Notes under the pieces: generated by a model
Told to the model about the DNA's origin: nothing
The model's input: only the letters and a program-made list of their open reading frames with translations
The model's database searches: none
Shown: positions 17,748 to 25,666 of the stretch, piece by piece
How the letters are laid out: every line of letters begins with the position of its first letter
How positions within the stretch are numbered: position 1 is the first letter of the stretch
Translations under genes and position numbers: made by a program
Origin: Acinetobacter sp. C32I
GTDB lineage: Bacteria; Pseudomonadota; Gammaproteobacteria; Pseudomonadales; Moraxellaceae
DNA: 64,000 nucleotides
Direction of reading: 5' to 3'
Assembly: GCF_023702715.1 (NCBI RefSeq)
Contig: NZ_CP098480.1
Coordinates: forward strand, 186,001-250,000

Positions 17748-17775
17748 ATGGTTAAATCTGAAGTGATTTAACCAT
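17748..17775 (+). other. Spacer hairpin upstream of tRNA-Trp, copy 1
   Basis: ATGGTTAAATC at 17748-17758 pairs perfectly with GATTTAACCAT at 17765-17775 around the loop TGAAGT. A hairpin of the same length occurs at 18122-18149 in copy 2 despite many base changes. Confidence 0.55.
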
Positions 17776-17783
17776 GTGGTTAT

Positions 17784-17857
17784 AGAGGATTGGTGTAATG
17801 GTAGCATGACGGTCTCCAAAACCGTTCGTCAAGGTTCGAGTCCTTGATCCTCTGCCA
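17784..17857 (+). tRNA. tRNA-Trp(CCA), copy 1
   Basis: AGAGGAT pairs with ATCCTCT, the anticodon arm ACGGT-CTCCAAA-ACCGT gives anticodon CCA (tryptophan), the T arm is CAAGG-TTCGAGT-CCTTG, and GCCA follows. The D stem is short and relies on G-U pairs (GTGT with GCAT). Length is 74 bases. Copy 2 at 18158-18231 is identical. Confidence 0.92.
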
Positions 17858-17863
17858 AATTTG

Positions 17864-17893
17864 AAAAGGGCCCTCGATAGAAGGTCCTTTTTT
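17864..17893 (+). terminator. Rho-independent terminator of first tRNA unit
   Basis: AAAAGGGCC at 17864-17872 pairs with GGTCCTTTT at 17883-17891 (one G-U pair), followed by T residues. Confidence 0.7.
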
Positions 17894-17968
17894 ATTTGCT
17901 GGATTTTTCTGATCTGTATATTAAAAAAGCATTAGCTTTCATAAACATAGTTTTTTTATAAAAAGGGC

Positions 17969-17997
17969 TTGTCAGTCGCAGGGTTTATCTCTAATAT
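17969..17997 (+). promoter_or_regulatory. Promoter of second tRNA-Leu/tRNA-Trp unit
   Basis: TTGTCA at 17969-17974 and TAATAT at 17992-17997 with a 17-base spacer repeat the first promoter exactly, although the spacer sequence differs. Both boxes were therefore kept while the rest drifted. Confidence 0.75.
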
Positions 17998-18008
17998 ACA
18001 CACCCATC

Positions 18009-18093
18009 GGGGGCGTGGCGAAATTGGTAGACGCACTGGATTTAGGTTCCAGCGCCGCAAGGTGTAAGAGTTCGAGTCTCTTCGCCCCCACCA
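18009..18093 (+). tRNA. tRNA-Leu(TAG), copy 2
   Basis: Identical to the copy at 17631-17715, 378 bases further on, including the encoded CCA. Confidence 0.97.
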
Positions 18094-18121
18094 TATTTAA
18101 GAGAGTTTTTTAACTTTCTTT

Positions 18122-18149
18122 ATGATGAAGTCTAAAGAACTTTTATCAT
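18122..18149 (+). other. Spacer hairpin upstream of tRNA-Trp, copy 2
   Basis: ATGAT at 18122-18126 pairs with ATCAT at 18145-18149, and the inner positions extend the stem with G-U pairs. It aligns without gaps to the copy 1 hairpin; one G-C pair has become A-T. Confidence 0.45.
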
Positions 18150-18157
18150 GCGCTTAT

Positions 18158-18231
18158 AGAGGATTGGTGTAATGGTAGCATGACGGTCTCCAAAACCGTT
18201 CGTCAAGGTTCGAGTCCTTGATCCTCTGCCA
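18158..18231 (+). tRNA. tRNA-Trp(CCA), copy 2
   Basis: Identical to the copy at 17784-17857, with GCCA encoded at the 3' end. Confidence 0.92.
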
Positions 18232-18241
18232 AATAAATAAA

Positions 18242-18270
18242 AAAGCCCTTGTGAAAACAAGGGCTTTTTT
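18242..18270. terminator. Terminator after second tRNA unit, shared with the convergent porin gene
   Basis: GCCCTTG at 18245-18251 pairs with CAAGGGC at 18258-18264, flanked by AAA and a run of six T. It can act on both strands, as the FadL-type gene ends a few bases away on the minus strand. Confidence 0.85.
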
Positions 18271-18275
18271 ATGGT

Positions 18276-19469
18276 CTATTTCTTTTGGTATGCCAATTTT
18301 AAACTTAGAAGCGTACTGTGATTATCGCTAAAGCTTCCAACTAAATCACCATTCTGACGTTTTGCTTGAGCATCTCCAAGCCATAAGTATCTTCCGCCCA
18401 GTGAAACTGCCCAGTTCGGTAGAAAATTATATTGGAAGCCGAGCCCGCCTCCCCAGTAACCATTGACTGGCCCAAGCGCATTAGCAGGATCACCAAGACC
18501 TGAATCCCAACTGACAGACGTTGAGACTGAAAATTTATCAGTAAGTTTCTGCGCGATTCCAATTTGTGCTGACCATTGATCTTCTTCATAACTGAGTAGA
18601 GGAAGTCCTGTTTTATCTGGACTGGCTGGAGCAGTTCGCTCTGCCAATTTGGCGGGTTTAAACTCAAAGTCTTTCCATGGCACCCAGCGGATATTGGCGC
18701 TGAGTAAGGTTTGTTTACTTAGACCTGTTTGAAAATCAAAATTTATTGATTCTGGCGAAGTAAATGTGACAGGTAGCGTGTAAAGATCATTACTTAATGC
18801 TGAAAACTGCTCTGTGGTGCGTGTCTGATGTTTTATTTCGGAGCGATAAGTCAGTGCTGCTTTTAGCCCAATTTCGGGTTTTTTCAGGCTGAATCCTGTT
18901 ACCCAACCCATTGCATAATCAGAGTGCAGTTCGGCATTGTAATTGGCGCTACCTTTATAAATTTGTCCACGAAGTTTGATGTTACCTTCAATTTCTTCTA
19001 AGGCAGGGCCTGCGTATACACTTAAATTTCTATTGATATTCAAACCGATAAGCCCTGTCAAATTATGGCTGTCTAGTTTGGCTTGAGTACCTTCAGCGGG
19101 TTTATTTTCAAATTGAGAAATAAAGTCGCTGTACCCACGATGTTGAAGGTTAATATTGAAAGGTTGATCATAAATGAGTCCTAGGCTTATTTTTTCATTT
19201 AAATCTGTTTTTAAGCTGCCACGTAGAGCGCTATTATTGGTGCTAATATTGGGGATATTGTTGGGATTGCCTTGGCTACTCAATCCTTTATCTTGCCCAC
19301 TCACATCCGGCATAGAATAATTATAAGAGAGGGATGCATAAGTTCCATTTTGAAAAAAATCAGTAATGGATTGCCCAGAGCGATCTAGGCCTGCGCTGTA
19401 TCCAGTACTGATGATAAATGGTGTTGTGACTAAAGCTGATAAGGTGTGATGTCTGATACGTGAATACAT
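18276..19469 (-). CDS. OmpP1/FadL family outer-membrane transport protein
   Basis: The 397-residue protein has a signal peptide (MYSRIRHHTLSALVTTPFII, then STGYSA) and a mature start AGLDRSGQSITDFFQNGTYA, the hatch region of FadL-type porins. Alternating beta strands follow, ending in the family-style LGGRYLWLGDAQ and an aromatic C-terminus. These 14-stranded barrels take up long-chain fatty acids or other hydrophobic compounds. The ATG at 19469 has GGAGG a few bases upstream. It lies 83 bases downstream of the secreted protein at 19553-20917, and the two are probably one operon under the divergent LysR regulator. Confidence 0.85.
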   Translation of the reverse strand: MYSRIRHHTLSALVTTPFIISTGYSAGLDRSGQSITDFFQNGTYASLSYNYSMPDVSGQDKGLSSQGNPNNIPNISTNNSALRGSLKTDLNEKISLGLIYDQPFNINLQHRGYSDFISQFENKPAEGTQAKLDSHNLTGLIGLNINRNLSVYAGPALEEIEGNIKLRGQIYKGSANYNAELHSDYAMGWVTGFSLKKPEIGLKAALTYRSEIKHQTRTTEQFSALSNDLYTLPVTFTSPESINFDFQTGLSKQTLLSANIRWVPWKDFEFKPAKLAERTAPASPDKTGLPLLSYEEDQWSAQIGIAQKLTDKFSVSTSVSWDSGLGDPANALGPVNGYWGGGLGFQYNFLPNWAVSLGGRYLWLGDAQAKRQNGDLVGSFSDNHSTLLSLKLAYQKK

Positions 19470-19552
19470 TGGAGCCTCCAAATTCCTTTTGGGGGATACA
19501 ACACTCAAGTTTTTATGATGTTCTTGGGTGTTGTATGGATTGGTTTTATTGA

Positions 19553-20917
19553 TTATTTAAAGCAGGGGTTAAAAATTTCGACTTGATTTGGCATCAGATA
19601 GTTGGTTTTTGGTAGGTATTCTCCCATCACCGAAGCTAAATCTTTTTGCTGTTCGACATTAGCAATGGTGTTTTTAAAACTGCTTGATGCGAGCATGTGT
19701 CTGATCTGGACAATAGTCATATCTGGGTCAACAGCACCATCTCCATCTTCTGCCATAGGTAACCAACCGATACCACATTCTGGTTTGGCATTGCGCGGGC
19801 GGTCAGCGACTCGACTTACGACAACAGTGTAATAACCATTTTGATCAACTGGAATTTCTTCATCAAATAAGCAATCATTGACGCGTGTATTGGCAAAACC
19901 TTGATTTGAACAGATTGACCAATAACGCAAATCGCCCTGCGTCAAAAGCCCTTTATTGTTGAAGGTCTTAGAAACCGTCGGTGCTTTTCCACGAAGGACA
20001 AAGACCTTGCCATATTTTCTATTCACAACTGTTCTGATGTATTGATTATCTAAATTTGGATAAAAGCCACCTTCAGAGCGTCTTGCTTGTTCATTGATCT
20101 TGCCCGTAAAGATCCCTAAAAGGCTTTCTCTATCAAGTTGAATAAACCATTGTGCAGGATTCTGTGCTGGCCATGTATCTGGCTTTCCTGCTTGGTGGAT
20201 CAACTGGCGATATTGATTGGAAGGAATGCTGACCGCAGCAGAAGTCAGTTGTAATGGTTGATTGGTTTTGAGTTGTGCACAGGCTTGATCACCCTCTAAT
20301 ACGCGACCATCTGCAAGCGTTAATTGAGGTGTTGGTAAACTGACGCCTCCTGTGACGCTTTGTCCGTTATCAGGTAAATAGATTCGATATAAAATCATTT
20401 GCTGATTTTTGCCGTAAGCAGGCGCATAGAGTTGATTAACACTTTGTGGCTGACTCAATTGGCCAACCTTGCGCTGTGCTGTCACAGGGGTGGTAGATAC
20501 GTTTAAGCTGTACTCACGTTGTGATGGACTCTGTTGTTGCCCATAAACGAAGGGATTACCAGAATTGTTATTTGGCTTGATTAAATAGTCTGCAACGGAC
20601 TCAACTGGTTTCCCAGCTTCGTCATAACTAATGAAAGACATATAACGTGAACGTGGAAATTCACCTTTAAGTTTAAGACTTGCTCCTTGAGGGATGGTGA
20701 AAGTACCTGCCCAATAATAAACATTGGCGTCTGGGTAGGCGATATTGATATATGGATCAGCACTGACAGGACCACGAGCCCAAAAACAAGAGCGAGGACC
20801 AGGAATAGCCTCGAGTGTTTGAGGAGTCGTTTGAGCTGTGGTTTCTTGTGCTTGTGTTGCAAACGGGGCGGAAATCACGACGCTGCTGATCAGTAGCGGA
20901 ATTAAAGTGTGTTTCAT
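19553..20917 (-). CDS. Exported protein of unknown function, partner of the FadL-type porin
   Basis: A 454-residue protein with a signal peptide (MKHTLIPLLISSVVISAPFA, cleavage near TQA|QE). The mature part is rich in beta segments and has paired cysteines (PRSCFWARG, DQACAQL, SICSNQG, VNDCLFDEE, PECGIGW), suggesting disulfides in the periplasm or outside. The segment WAGTFTIPQGASLKLKGEF, then RYMSFISYD is distantly reminiscent of the DUF1214 sandwich, but I would not name it. Context suggests handling of a hydrophobic substrate before uptake through the porin. Confidence 0.7.
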   Translation of the reverse strand: MKHTLIPLLISSVVISAPFATQAQETTAQTTPQTLEAIPGPRSCFWARGPVSADPYINIAYPDANVYYWAGTFTIPQGASLKLKGEFPRSRYMSFISYDEAGKPVESVADYLIKPNNNSGNPFVYGQQQSPSQREYSLNVSTTPVTAQRKVGQLSQPQSVNQLYAPAYGKNQQMILYRIYLPDNGQSVTGGVSLPTPQLTLADGRVLEGDQACAQLKTNQPLQLTSAAVSIPSNQYRQLIHQAGKPDTWPAQNPAQWFIQLDRESLLGIFTGKINEQARRSEGGFYPNLDNQYIRTVVNRKYGKVFVLRGKAPTVSKTFNNKGLLTQGDLRYWSICSNQGFANTRVNDCLFDEEIPVDQNGYYTVVVSRVADRPRNAKPECGIGWLPMAEDGDGAVDPDMTIVQIRHMLASSSFKNTIANVEQQKDLASVMGEYLPKTNYLMPNQVEIFNPCFK

Positions 20918-21052
20918 TTTACATCCTTGCTCATATGACTTTAATTTCTGAATCGAAACAGAACGGATTAAAGGTGCTTAATCTAGAAGCAGCATAGGAA
21001 GTTTGAGTTATATTGTGTAATGGATTTTTTGTATGGAAGTTATAGCTTTTAG

Positions 21053-21093
21053 ATATACCTAATAGCGTCTAAAATAATAAAATTAAGGTATAT
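21053..21093. promoter_or_regulatory. Inverted repeat in the divergent LysR/porin promoter region
   Basis: ATATACCT at 21053-21060 and AGGTATAT at 21086-21093 are exact complements 25 bases apart, in the gap between a LysR gene and its divergent operon. The place and spacing fit a pair of LysR-type binding boxes. Confidence 0.4.
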
Positions 21094-21166
21094 TTTTAGG
21101 CAAAGGTGAATGGAAGTGCTTTTTTAATATAGTTATGAATCACAATAAAATATTCAGGGATGAGAA

Positions 21167-22069
21167 ATGATTAAGCCAAGACATCTACAGCAAATTATGG
21201 TGTTAACTGAAATTGGAACGATCAATCAAGCGGCTGAGGCACTTTGTATGACTCAGCCATCTTTAACCAACAGTATTAAAAAATTAGAACATGACTTGGG
21301 TGTGACCTTGTTTGAGCGAACCAGTAAAGGCGTTAAACCGACTTTATATACCGAACATATTCTAAAACAAGCTCCACAAATTTTGCAGCAGTTAGATACC
21401 TTACATAAGGAGATTAAACTCCTTTCGAGTGGTCAAGTTGGAGAAATACACATCGGGACAGGGCCTGTGATTATTCATGGGTTGATGAAAGATGTGATCC
21501 CCTTATTTACTAAGCAATATCCTGAAATTGAAGTACATCTATATGTTGATCATCCTAAAACTATTATTGAGAAAATAGAAAATGGCATTCTAGATCTAGG
21601 GATATTAAGTACAGAGTATGTTGATCTTACTGATGAGTTTATCTCGATTCCATTGCTGCAAGATCCAACCGTTTTTGTCGTGCGAACTGGACATCCTTTG
21701 TTGGAAATAGAAGATCTTAAGTTTGAACATTTAATTGATTACCCATTTGTTTTACCAAGAGTTGCCAAACAAAAAGTGCAATGGTTAAAGGGCCAAACAC
21801 ATGACGGACGTACAGCTCATATTAGCTTAACTGTGAATGACTACGATTTATTGATTCATCATGTTATGCATAGTGATGCGATTACTGCTGGGCCAAGCCA
21901 TTTATTCCAGTCTTTGCTGGAAAGTCGGGATATTGCTGTCTTAGATTATCAAAATCCTACTTTTTTATGGCATGCATGTGCAGTTTATAAATCGATTAGT
22001 ATTCACTCAATGGGGATGAAGCTGTTTTTAGAGATGATTCAGGAATGGTTTGAGCAGAGAAATACTTGA
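21167..22069 (+). CDS. LysR family transcriptional regulator
   Basis: The 300-residue protein has a LysR helix-turn-helix (INQAAEALCMTQPSLTNSIK, then LEHDLGVTLFERTSKGVKPT) and a substrate-binding domain beginning near GEIHIGTGPVI. It lies divergent from the secreted-protein/porin operon, the usual place for an activator of neighbouring genes, and its ligand is probably the compound taken up or a derivative. The ribosome site AGGGATGAG precedes the ATG. Confidence 0.93.
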   Translation: MIKPRHLQQIMVLTEIGTINQAAEALCMTQPSLTNSIKKLEHDLGVTLFERTSKGVKPTLYTEHILKQAPQILQQLDTLHKEIKLLSSGQVGEIHIGTGPVIIHGLMKDVIPLFTKQYPEIEVHLYVDHPKTIIEKIENGILDLGILSTEYVDLTDEFISIPLLQDPTVFVVRTGHPLLEIEDLKFEHLIDYPFVLPRVAKQKVQWLKGQTHDGRTAHISLTVNDYDLLIHHVMHSDAITAGPSHLFQSLLESRDIAVLDYQNPTFLWHACAVYKSISIHSMGMKLFLEMIQEWFEQRNT

Positions 22070-22344
22070 ATTTTCCTTTTAAGCCTATCCTTGAATCTTT
22101 CATATTGTCACTGTCAATCAATAAAATGCTAAAAAACAGCTCATTTTTTGCTTAATTTTAAATTTTTTGTGCCAATTAGTTTTTGAATAATAGAGTAATC
22201 AGCAGAGCTGTTAATCAATTTAGATTATTCAATTTAGATTTCAGCTTGATGAAAGAAGTCATAAAAAAGACTTAGATAAATAAAGCCAGCTCGGCCATCA
22301 ATGAGCTGGCGCTAGGGAAAAATTTAAGAATTAAGGAATAACAC
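22070..22344 (+). promoter_or_regulatory. Leader region upstream of astA with stable hairpin
   Basis: An AT-rich stretch without a gene. Its one clear structure is a perfect 8-bp stem, GCCAGCTC at 22285-22292 with GAGCTGGC at 22303-22310 and a 10-base loop. No T-run follows, so it is not a simple terminator. It ends 34 bases before a small ORF and may regulate it. Confidence 0.4.
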
Positions 22345-22458
22345 ATGTCGGGATTGTGCATGGTTCAGCATAGAAAAAATGAATTGGATGTCTTACTCAA
22401 GAGCACAATCAGCTCAGCCTGTGTCTCGTTTGTTCTGATTGAAAATAAGGGGGAATAG
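22345..22458 (+). CDS. Possible 37-residue upstream peptide coupled to astA
   Basis: The ORF starts ATG TCG GGA TTG with AAGGA eight bases upstream and ends two bases before the astA ATG. Its product (MSGLCMVQHRKNELDV and a short hydrophobic run STISSACVSFVLI) is not recognised. The placement makes translational coupling to astA likely, either as a leader peptide or as a remnant of a lost gene. No arginine-rich stretch is present, so classical attenuation by arginine codons is not supported. Confidence 0.4.
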   Translation: MSGLCMVQHRKNELDVLLKSTISSACVSFVLIENKGE

Positions 22459-22460
22459 AC

Positions 22461-23504
22461 ATGATGATGATTCGTTATATCAAACAAAAAGATATTCATG
22501 ATCTTTACCACTTGGCACAAAAAGCAGGCTTTGGTTTAACCTCTTTGCAACCAGATATGGAAATACTGGCCGCACGAATTGATCGGGCAATTAAAACGGT
22601 CGAAGGCAAACTGGATAAGTCGGAGCAGGGCTATTTATTTGTATTGGAAGATACCTCGCTGCATAAAGTGGTTGGTGTGTGCGGAATCGAGGTTGCCTTA
22701 GGTCTAAAAGAACCTTGGTATAATTTTCATATCGGCACACAAGTTCATTCTTCCGAACCTTTAAATGTTTATAAATCATTGCCGACCTTGTATCTGAGTA
22801 ATAACCACACCAACTGTAGTGAGTTATGTACCTTATTTTTAGATCCAGATTATCGTTTAAATAAGAATGGTAAGTTTTTGTCTAAGGTTCGGTTTTTGTT
22901 CTTATCGGCGTTTAGGCAGTATTTTGAAGAAACCATTGTGGCTGAAATGCGGGGCTTTTCAGACGAAAATGGTCGTTCACCGTTTTGGGATGCAGTCGGT
23001 CATAAATTCTTTGATATGGAATTTACCAAAGCAGATTATCTAAGCGGTACAGGCAAAAAAGCCTTTATTGCAGAATTGATGCCACGACATCCACTCTATG
23101 TCGATATGTTGCCTGATGAAGCGAAGGCTGTAATTGGAGCAGTTCATCCTAATACTGAACCAGCGTATAACCTTTTGATTGAAGAAGGGCTGCGTTATAA
23201 GGGCTATGTCGATATCTTTGATGCCGGTGCCACTTTACAAGCTGATATTGAAAATCTAAGAGCCATTAAAGACAGCCATGTGCTCACCGTCCATATTGAA
23301 CAATCTGATTGTATTACTCTTGGTGATGAGCCTTATATTGTTGCTAATGACGATTATGAAAATTATCGCGCCATTCTGATCTATAGCCAGCCAGATGCAA
23401 ATAAAGTGACATTGACGACAGAACAAGCTCATCAGTTACATGTCAAAGACGGTGCTTCGGTACGTTTACTCAATATTAATATTACAAAGCAGAGCAAGCG
23501 CTGA
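22461..23504 (+). CDS. astA: Arginine N-succinyltransferase
   Basis: AstA succinylates arginine with succinyl-CoA, the first step of the AST arginine catabolic pathway. The 347-residue product has family length (344 in E. coli). It carries LGLKEPWYNFHIGTQVHSS, NHTNCSELCTLFLDPDYR, AEMRGFSDENGRSPFWDAVG and LMPRHPLYVDMLPDEA, all typical of AstA. The rest of the pathway (astB, C, D, E) is not next to it, which is unusual: in most genomes it is inside the ast operon. GGGGGAA just upstream serves as its ribosome site. Confidence 0.93.
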   Translation: MMMIRYIKQKDIHDLYHLAQKAGFGLTSLQPDMEILAARIDRAIKTVEGKLDKSEQGYLFVLEDTSLHKVVGVCGIEVALGLKEPWYNFHIGTQVHSSEPLNVYKSLPTLYLSNNHTNCSELCTLFLDPDYRLNKNGKFLSKVRFLFLSAFRQYFEETIVAEMRGFSDENGRSPFWDAVGHKFFDMEFTKADYLSGTGKKAFIAELMPRHPLYVDMLPDEAKAVIGAVHPNTEPAYNLLIEEGLRYKGYVDIFDAGATLQADIENLRAIKDSHVLTVHIEQSDCITLGDEPYIVANDDYENYRAILIYSQPDANKVTLTTEQAHQLHVKDGASVRLLNINITKQSKR

Positions 23505-23919
23505 TGGATTTGTGTTTGGGTAGAGAACTTACACACTTAGATGATAATTTATGATACTTATGCTGTAATTTTTTAGCCATATTTATCTGTTTATATCGAT
23601 GCATGATGTTGGTGTATTCTTTATATTTAAAGATTATGAATACAAAATCGGTATGGGTTGATGAATGATGTTTCATGTTAATTGGGTATTAATTAAACGG
23701 AAATGCAAAGCATCCTCTTCAACTCCTTCGTGAATCAGATATGATGCTTGCGGCTAATATACTTTTGATCAATAAGAATAGATTTTAGCGCGCAAAAAAG
23801 GGATCGAATACGAACAATTTATAGATGAGGTGGATTGGTTAAATTATTAATTTAAATATAATTTTTAAAAAATGGAACTTTAAGTTAAGGCATTTTAAAA
23901 ATAATTTATTTTTATCAGG
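23505..23919. other. Gene-free AT-rich gap between astA and cycA
   Basis: About 400 bases of AT-rich sequence. I find no convincing ORF, tRNA or repeat; a 64-codon minus-strand frame over its left end has no family features. The right end should hold the cycA promoter. Confidence 0.5.
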
Positions 23920-23944
23920 CAATGATAACGGTTGTTATACATTG
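23920..23944 (+). promoter_or_regulatory. Inverted repeat just ahead of cycA
   Basis: CAATGATAAC at 23920-23929 and GTTATACATTG at 23934-23944 pair with one bulged base around GGTT. It ends 13 bases before the ATG at 23958 and just before the AAGGA ribosome site, so it could be an operator or an RNA hairpin controlling initiation. Confidence 0.4.
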
Positions 23945-23957
23945 GAGTAAGGATGAC

Positions 23958-25421
23958 ATGACTCAGAATAATGAAAAGCAACTTCTGGAAGGAGATCTGC
24001 TTGGCAGTCAACACATGACACAGCAGGATGAAGAAAAGTTACAACGTTCTTTGACCAATCGTCATATTCAAATGATTGCCATTGGTGGTGCAATTGGTAC
24101 GGGCCTGTTTATGGGTTCTGGTAAAACCTTGAGTGTTTCGGGTACTTCAATTGTTTTAACTTATTTAATTATCGGTTTTTTCTTCTTTTTTGTGATGCGG
24201 GCAATGGGTGAACTATTGCTGGCAAATACCAATTTTAAGACCTTTGCCGATTTTGCAACGGCTTATATTGGTCCGTGGGCCGGTTTCTTTCTGGGGTGGT
24301 CTTATTGGTGTAACTGGATTATTACCGCAATTGCCGATGTGATTGTGATTGGGGGATATATGCAGTTCTGGTATCCAGACGTACCTGTTTGGATTCCTGC
24401 ATTTACCTCACTGGCAATTTTAACCATTCTGAACTTTGTTGCTGTTCGTATGTTTGGTGAGTTGGAGTTCTGGTTTTCGTTGATTAAGATCTCCGCGATT
24501 ATTCTGTTTATCCTTGCGGGGATCTATTTAATTAGTACGGGCTTTACTTCACCGAATGGTGTTAAAGCATCGATGAGTCATGTATTTGAAACTCAGTCGA
24601 TGTTTCCTTATGGCGTCACAGGCTTTTTAGCAGGTTTTCAAATTGCGATTTTTGCCTTTGTTGGAATTGAATTGGTCGGAACGACCGCCGCTGAAACTAA
24701 AGATCCGCATAAATCGTTGCCTAAAGCGATTAACTCGATTCCATTGCGTATTTTACTGTTCTATGTAGGTGCTTTGGTTTGTATTATCGCAGTTACATCG
24801 TGGGCAAAAATTTCACCAGAGAAAAGCCCATTTGTAGAAATGTTTTCATTGATTGGGCTACCGATTGCAGCTGGCTTAGTGAATTTTGTGGTAGCAACTT
24901 CGGCCTTATCTTCTGCAAATAGTGGGATTTTTGCGACCAGTCGTATGCTTTATGGTTTGTCTCTAGACAATGATGCACCTAAAAGTTTTAGTAAGTTATC
25001 TAAAAGAAAGGTACCGATTCGTGGTTTGATCTTCTCAATGACCTGCGTCACCATTGGGACCTCTATTTTATTTATTGTGCCAAATGTGATGACGGCATTT
25101 ACCATCATTTCAGCACTAACGTCGATCTTATGTATTTTTACCTTCATGCTGATTATTCTGTCTTATATTTGCTATCGAAAGAAATTTCCAGAGTTACACC
25201 AGCAGTCTCAGTTTAAAATGCCAGGCGGTTTGATTATGGCTTGGTTGACCATGTCCTTTTTGGTATTTACCATTGTGATTCTTGCTTTAGACCATGATAC
25301 GTTGATTGCTTTGGCTTTTTCGCCTGTCTGGTTTATTGGTTTGTTGATTGCATATCGTCGTAAAAAGAAAAAAATGCTGCAACTTGATCTGTTAAAAACC
25401 AGAACAGTGGACTATGTTTAA
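23958..25421 (+). CDS. cycA: Amino acid permease, CycA-type (D-serine/D-alanine/glycine)
   Basis: The 487-residue protein is an APC-family symporter with about twelve membrane helices. It follows E. coli CycA closely: LTNRHIQMIAIGGAIGTGLF, FVMRAMGELLL, GFQIAIFAFVGIELVGTTAA, PEKSPFVEMFSLIGLP and SSANSGIFATSRMLYGL. Import of D-alanine, D-serine and glycine is the likely role; sequence alone cannot exclude another small neutral amino acid. The ATG at 23958 has AAGGA six bases upstream; an in-frame ATG at 23922 lies in the inverted repeat and is unlikely. Confidence 0.85.
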   Translation: MTQNNEKQLLEGDLLGSQHMTQQDEEKLQRSLTNRHIQMIAIGGAIGTGLFMGSGKTLSVSGTSIVLTYLIIGFFFFFVMRAMGELLLANTNFKTFADFATAYIGPWAGFFLGWSYWCNWIITAIADVIVIGGYMQFWYPDVPVWIPAFTSLAILTILNFVAVRMFGELEFWFSLIKISAIILFILAGIYLISTGFTSPNGVKASMSHVFETQSMFPYGVTGFLAGFQIAIFAFVGIELVGTTAAETKDPHKSLPKAINSIPLRILLFYVGALVCIIAVTSWAKISPEKSPFVEMFSLIGLPIAAGLVNFVVATSALSSANSGIFATSRMLYGLSLDNDAPKSFSKLSKRKVPIRGLIFSMTCVTIGTSILFIVPNVMTAFTIISALTSILCIFTFMLIILSYICYRKKFPELHQQSQFKMPGGLIMAWLTMSFLVFTIVILALDHDTLIALAFSPVWFIGLLIAYRRKKKKMLQLDLLKTRTVDYV

Positions 25422-25459
25422 GCTGGGTTGATTGGTGATTATAGATTAAGACCCTCTTA

Positions 25460-25487
25460 AAAAAGCAGAGCCGAAGCTCTGCTTTTT
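25460..25487. terminator. Symmetric terminator after cycA
   Basis: AAAAAGCAGAGC and GCTCTGCTTTTT form a 12-bp stem around CGAA. The same 28 bases occur at 32544-32571, on the other side of the VgrG block. Confidence 0.9.
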
Positions 25488-25581
25488 ACATTGATGATAA
25501 AAAATATGCTTTAAACCTTGTACTTTATCTTGATGAATAAAAACGTAATATTTAAAAAGTAATTTATGGAAGTGACAGAAA

Positions 25582-25609
25582 TTGTCATAAACAGACAATA
25601 CTGTATAGA
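25582..25609 (+). promoter_or_regulatory. Candidate promoter of vgrG
   Basis: TTGTCA at 25582-25587 and TATAGA at 25604-25609 with a 16-base spacer. TTGTC and GACAA (25594-25598) also form a short inverted repeat over the spacer. Confidence 0.5.
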
Positions 25610-25666
25610 CAGAGGCGTATTGCTATCGGTAAAATGCCGTAAATTTAAGCAAAAAAATCTATAAAA

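Noticed and set aside
17631..18231. tRNA repeats as a genomic-island attachment site or CRISPR-like array
   Set aside because: No integrase or island borders nearby and only two units; a tandem tRNA duplication explains it.
22070..22344. Riboswitch upstream of astA
   Set aside because: Only one simple hairpin is visible, with no known aptamer pattern.
23482..23676. 64-codon minus-strand frame after astA
   Set aside because: Overlaps the astA end, His/Ser/Lys-rich low-complexity product, no start signal.
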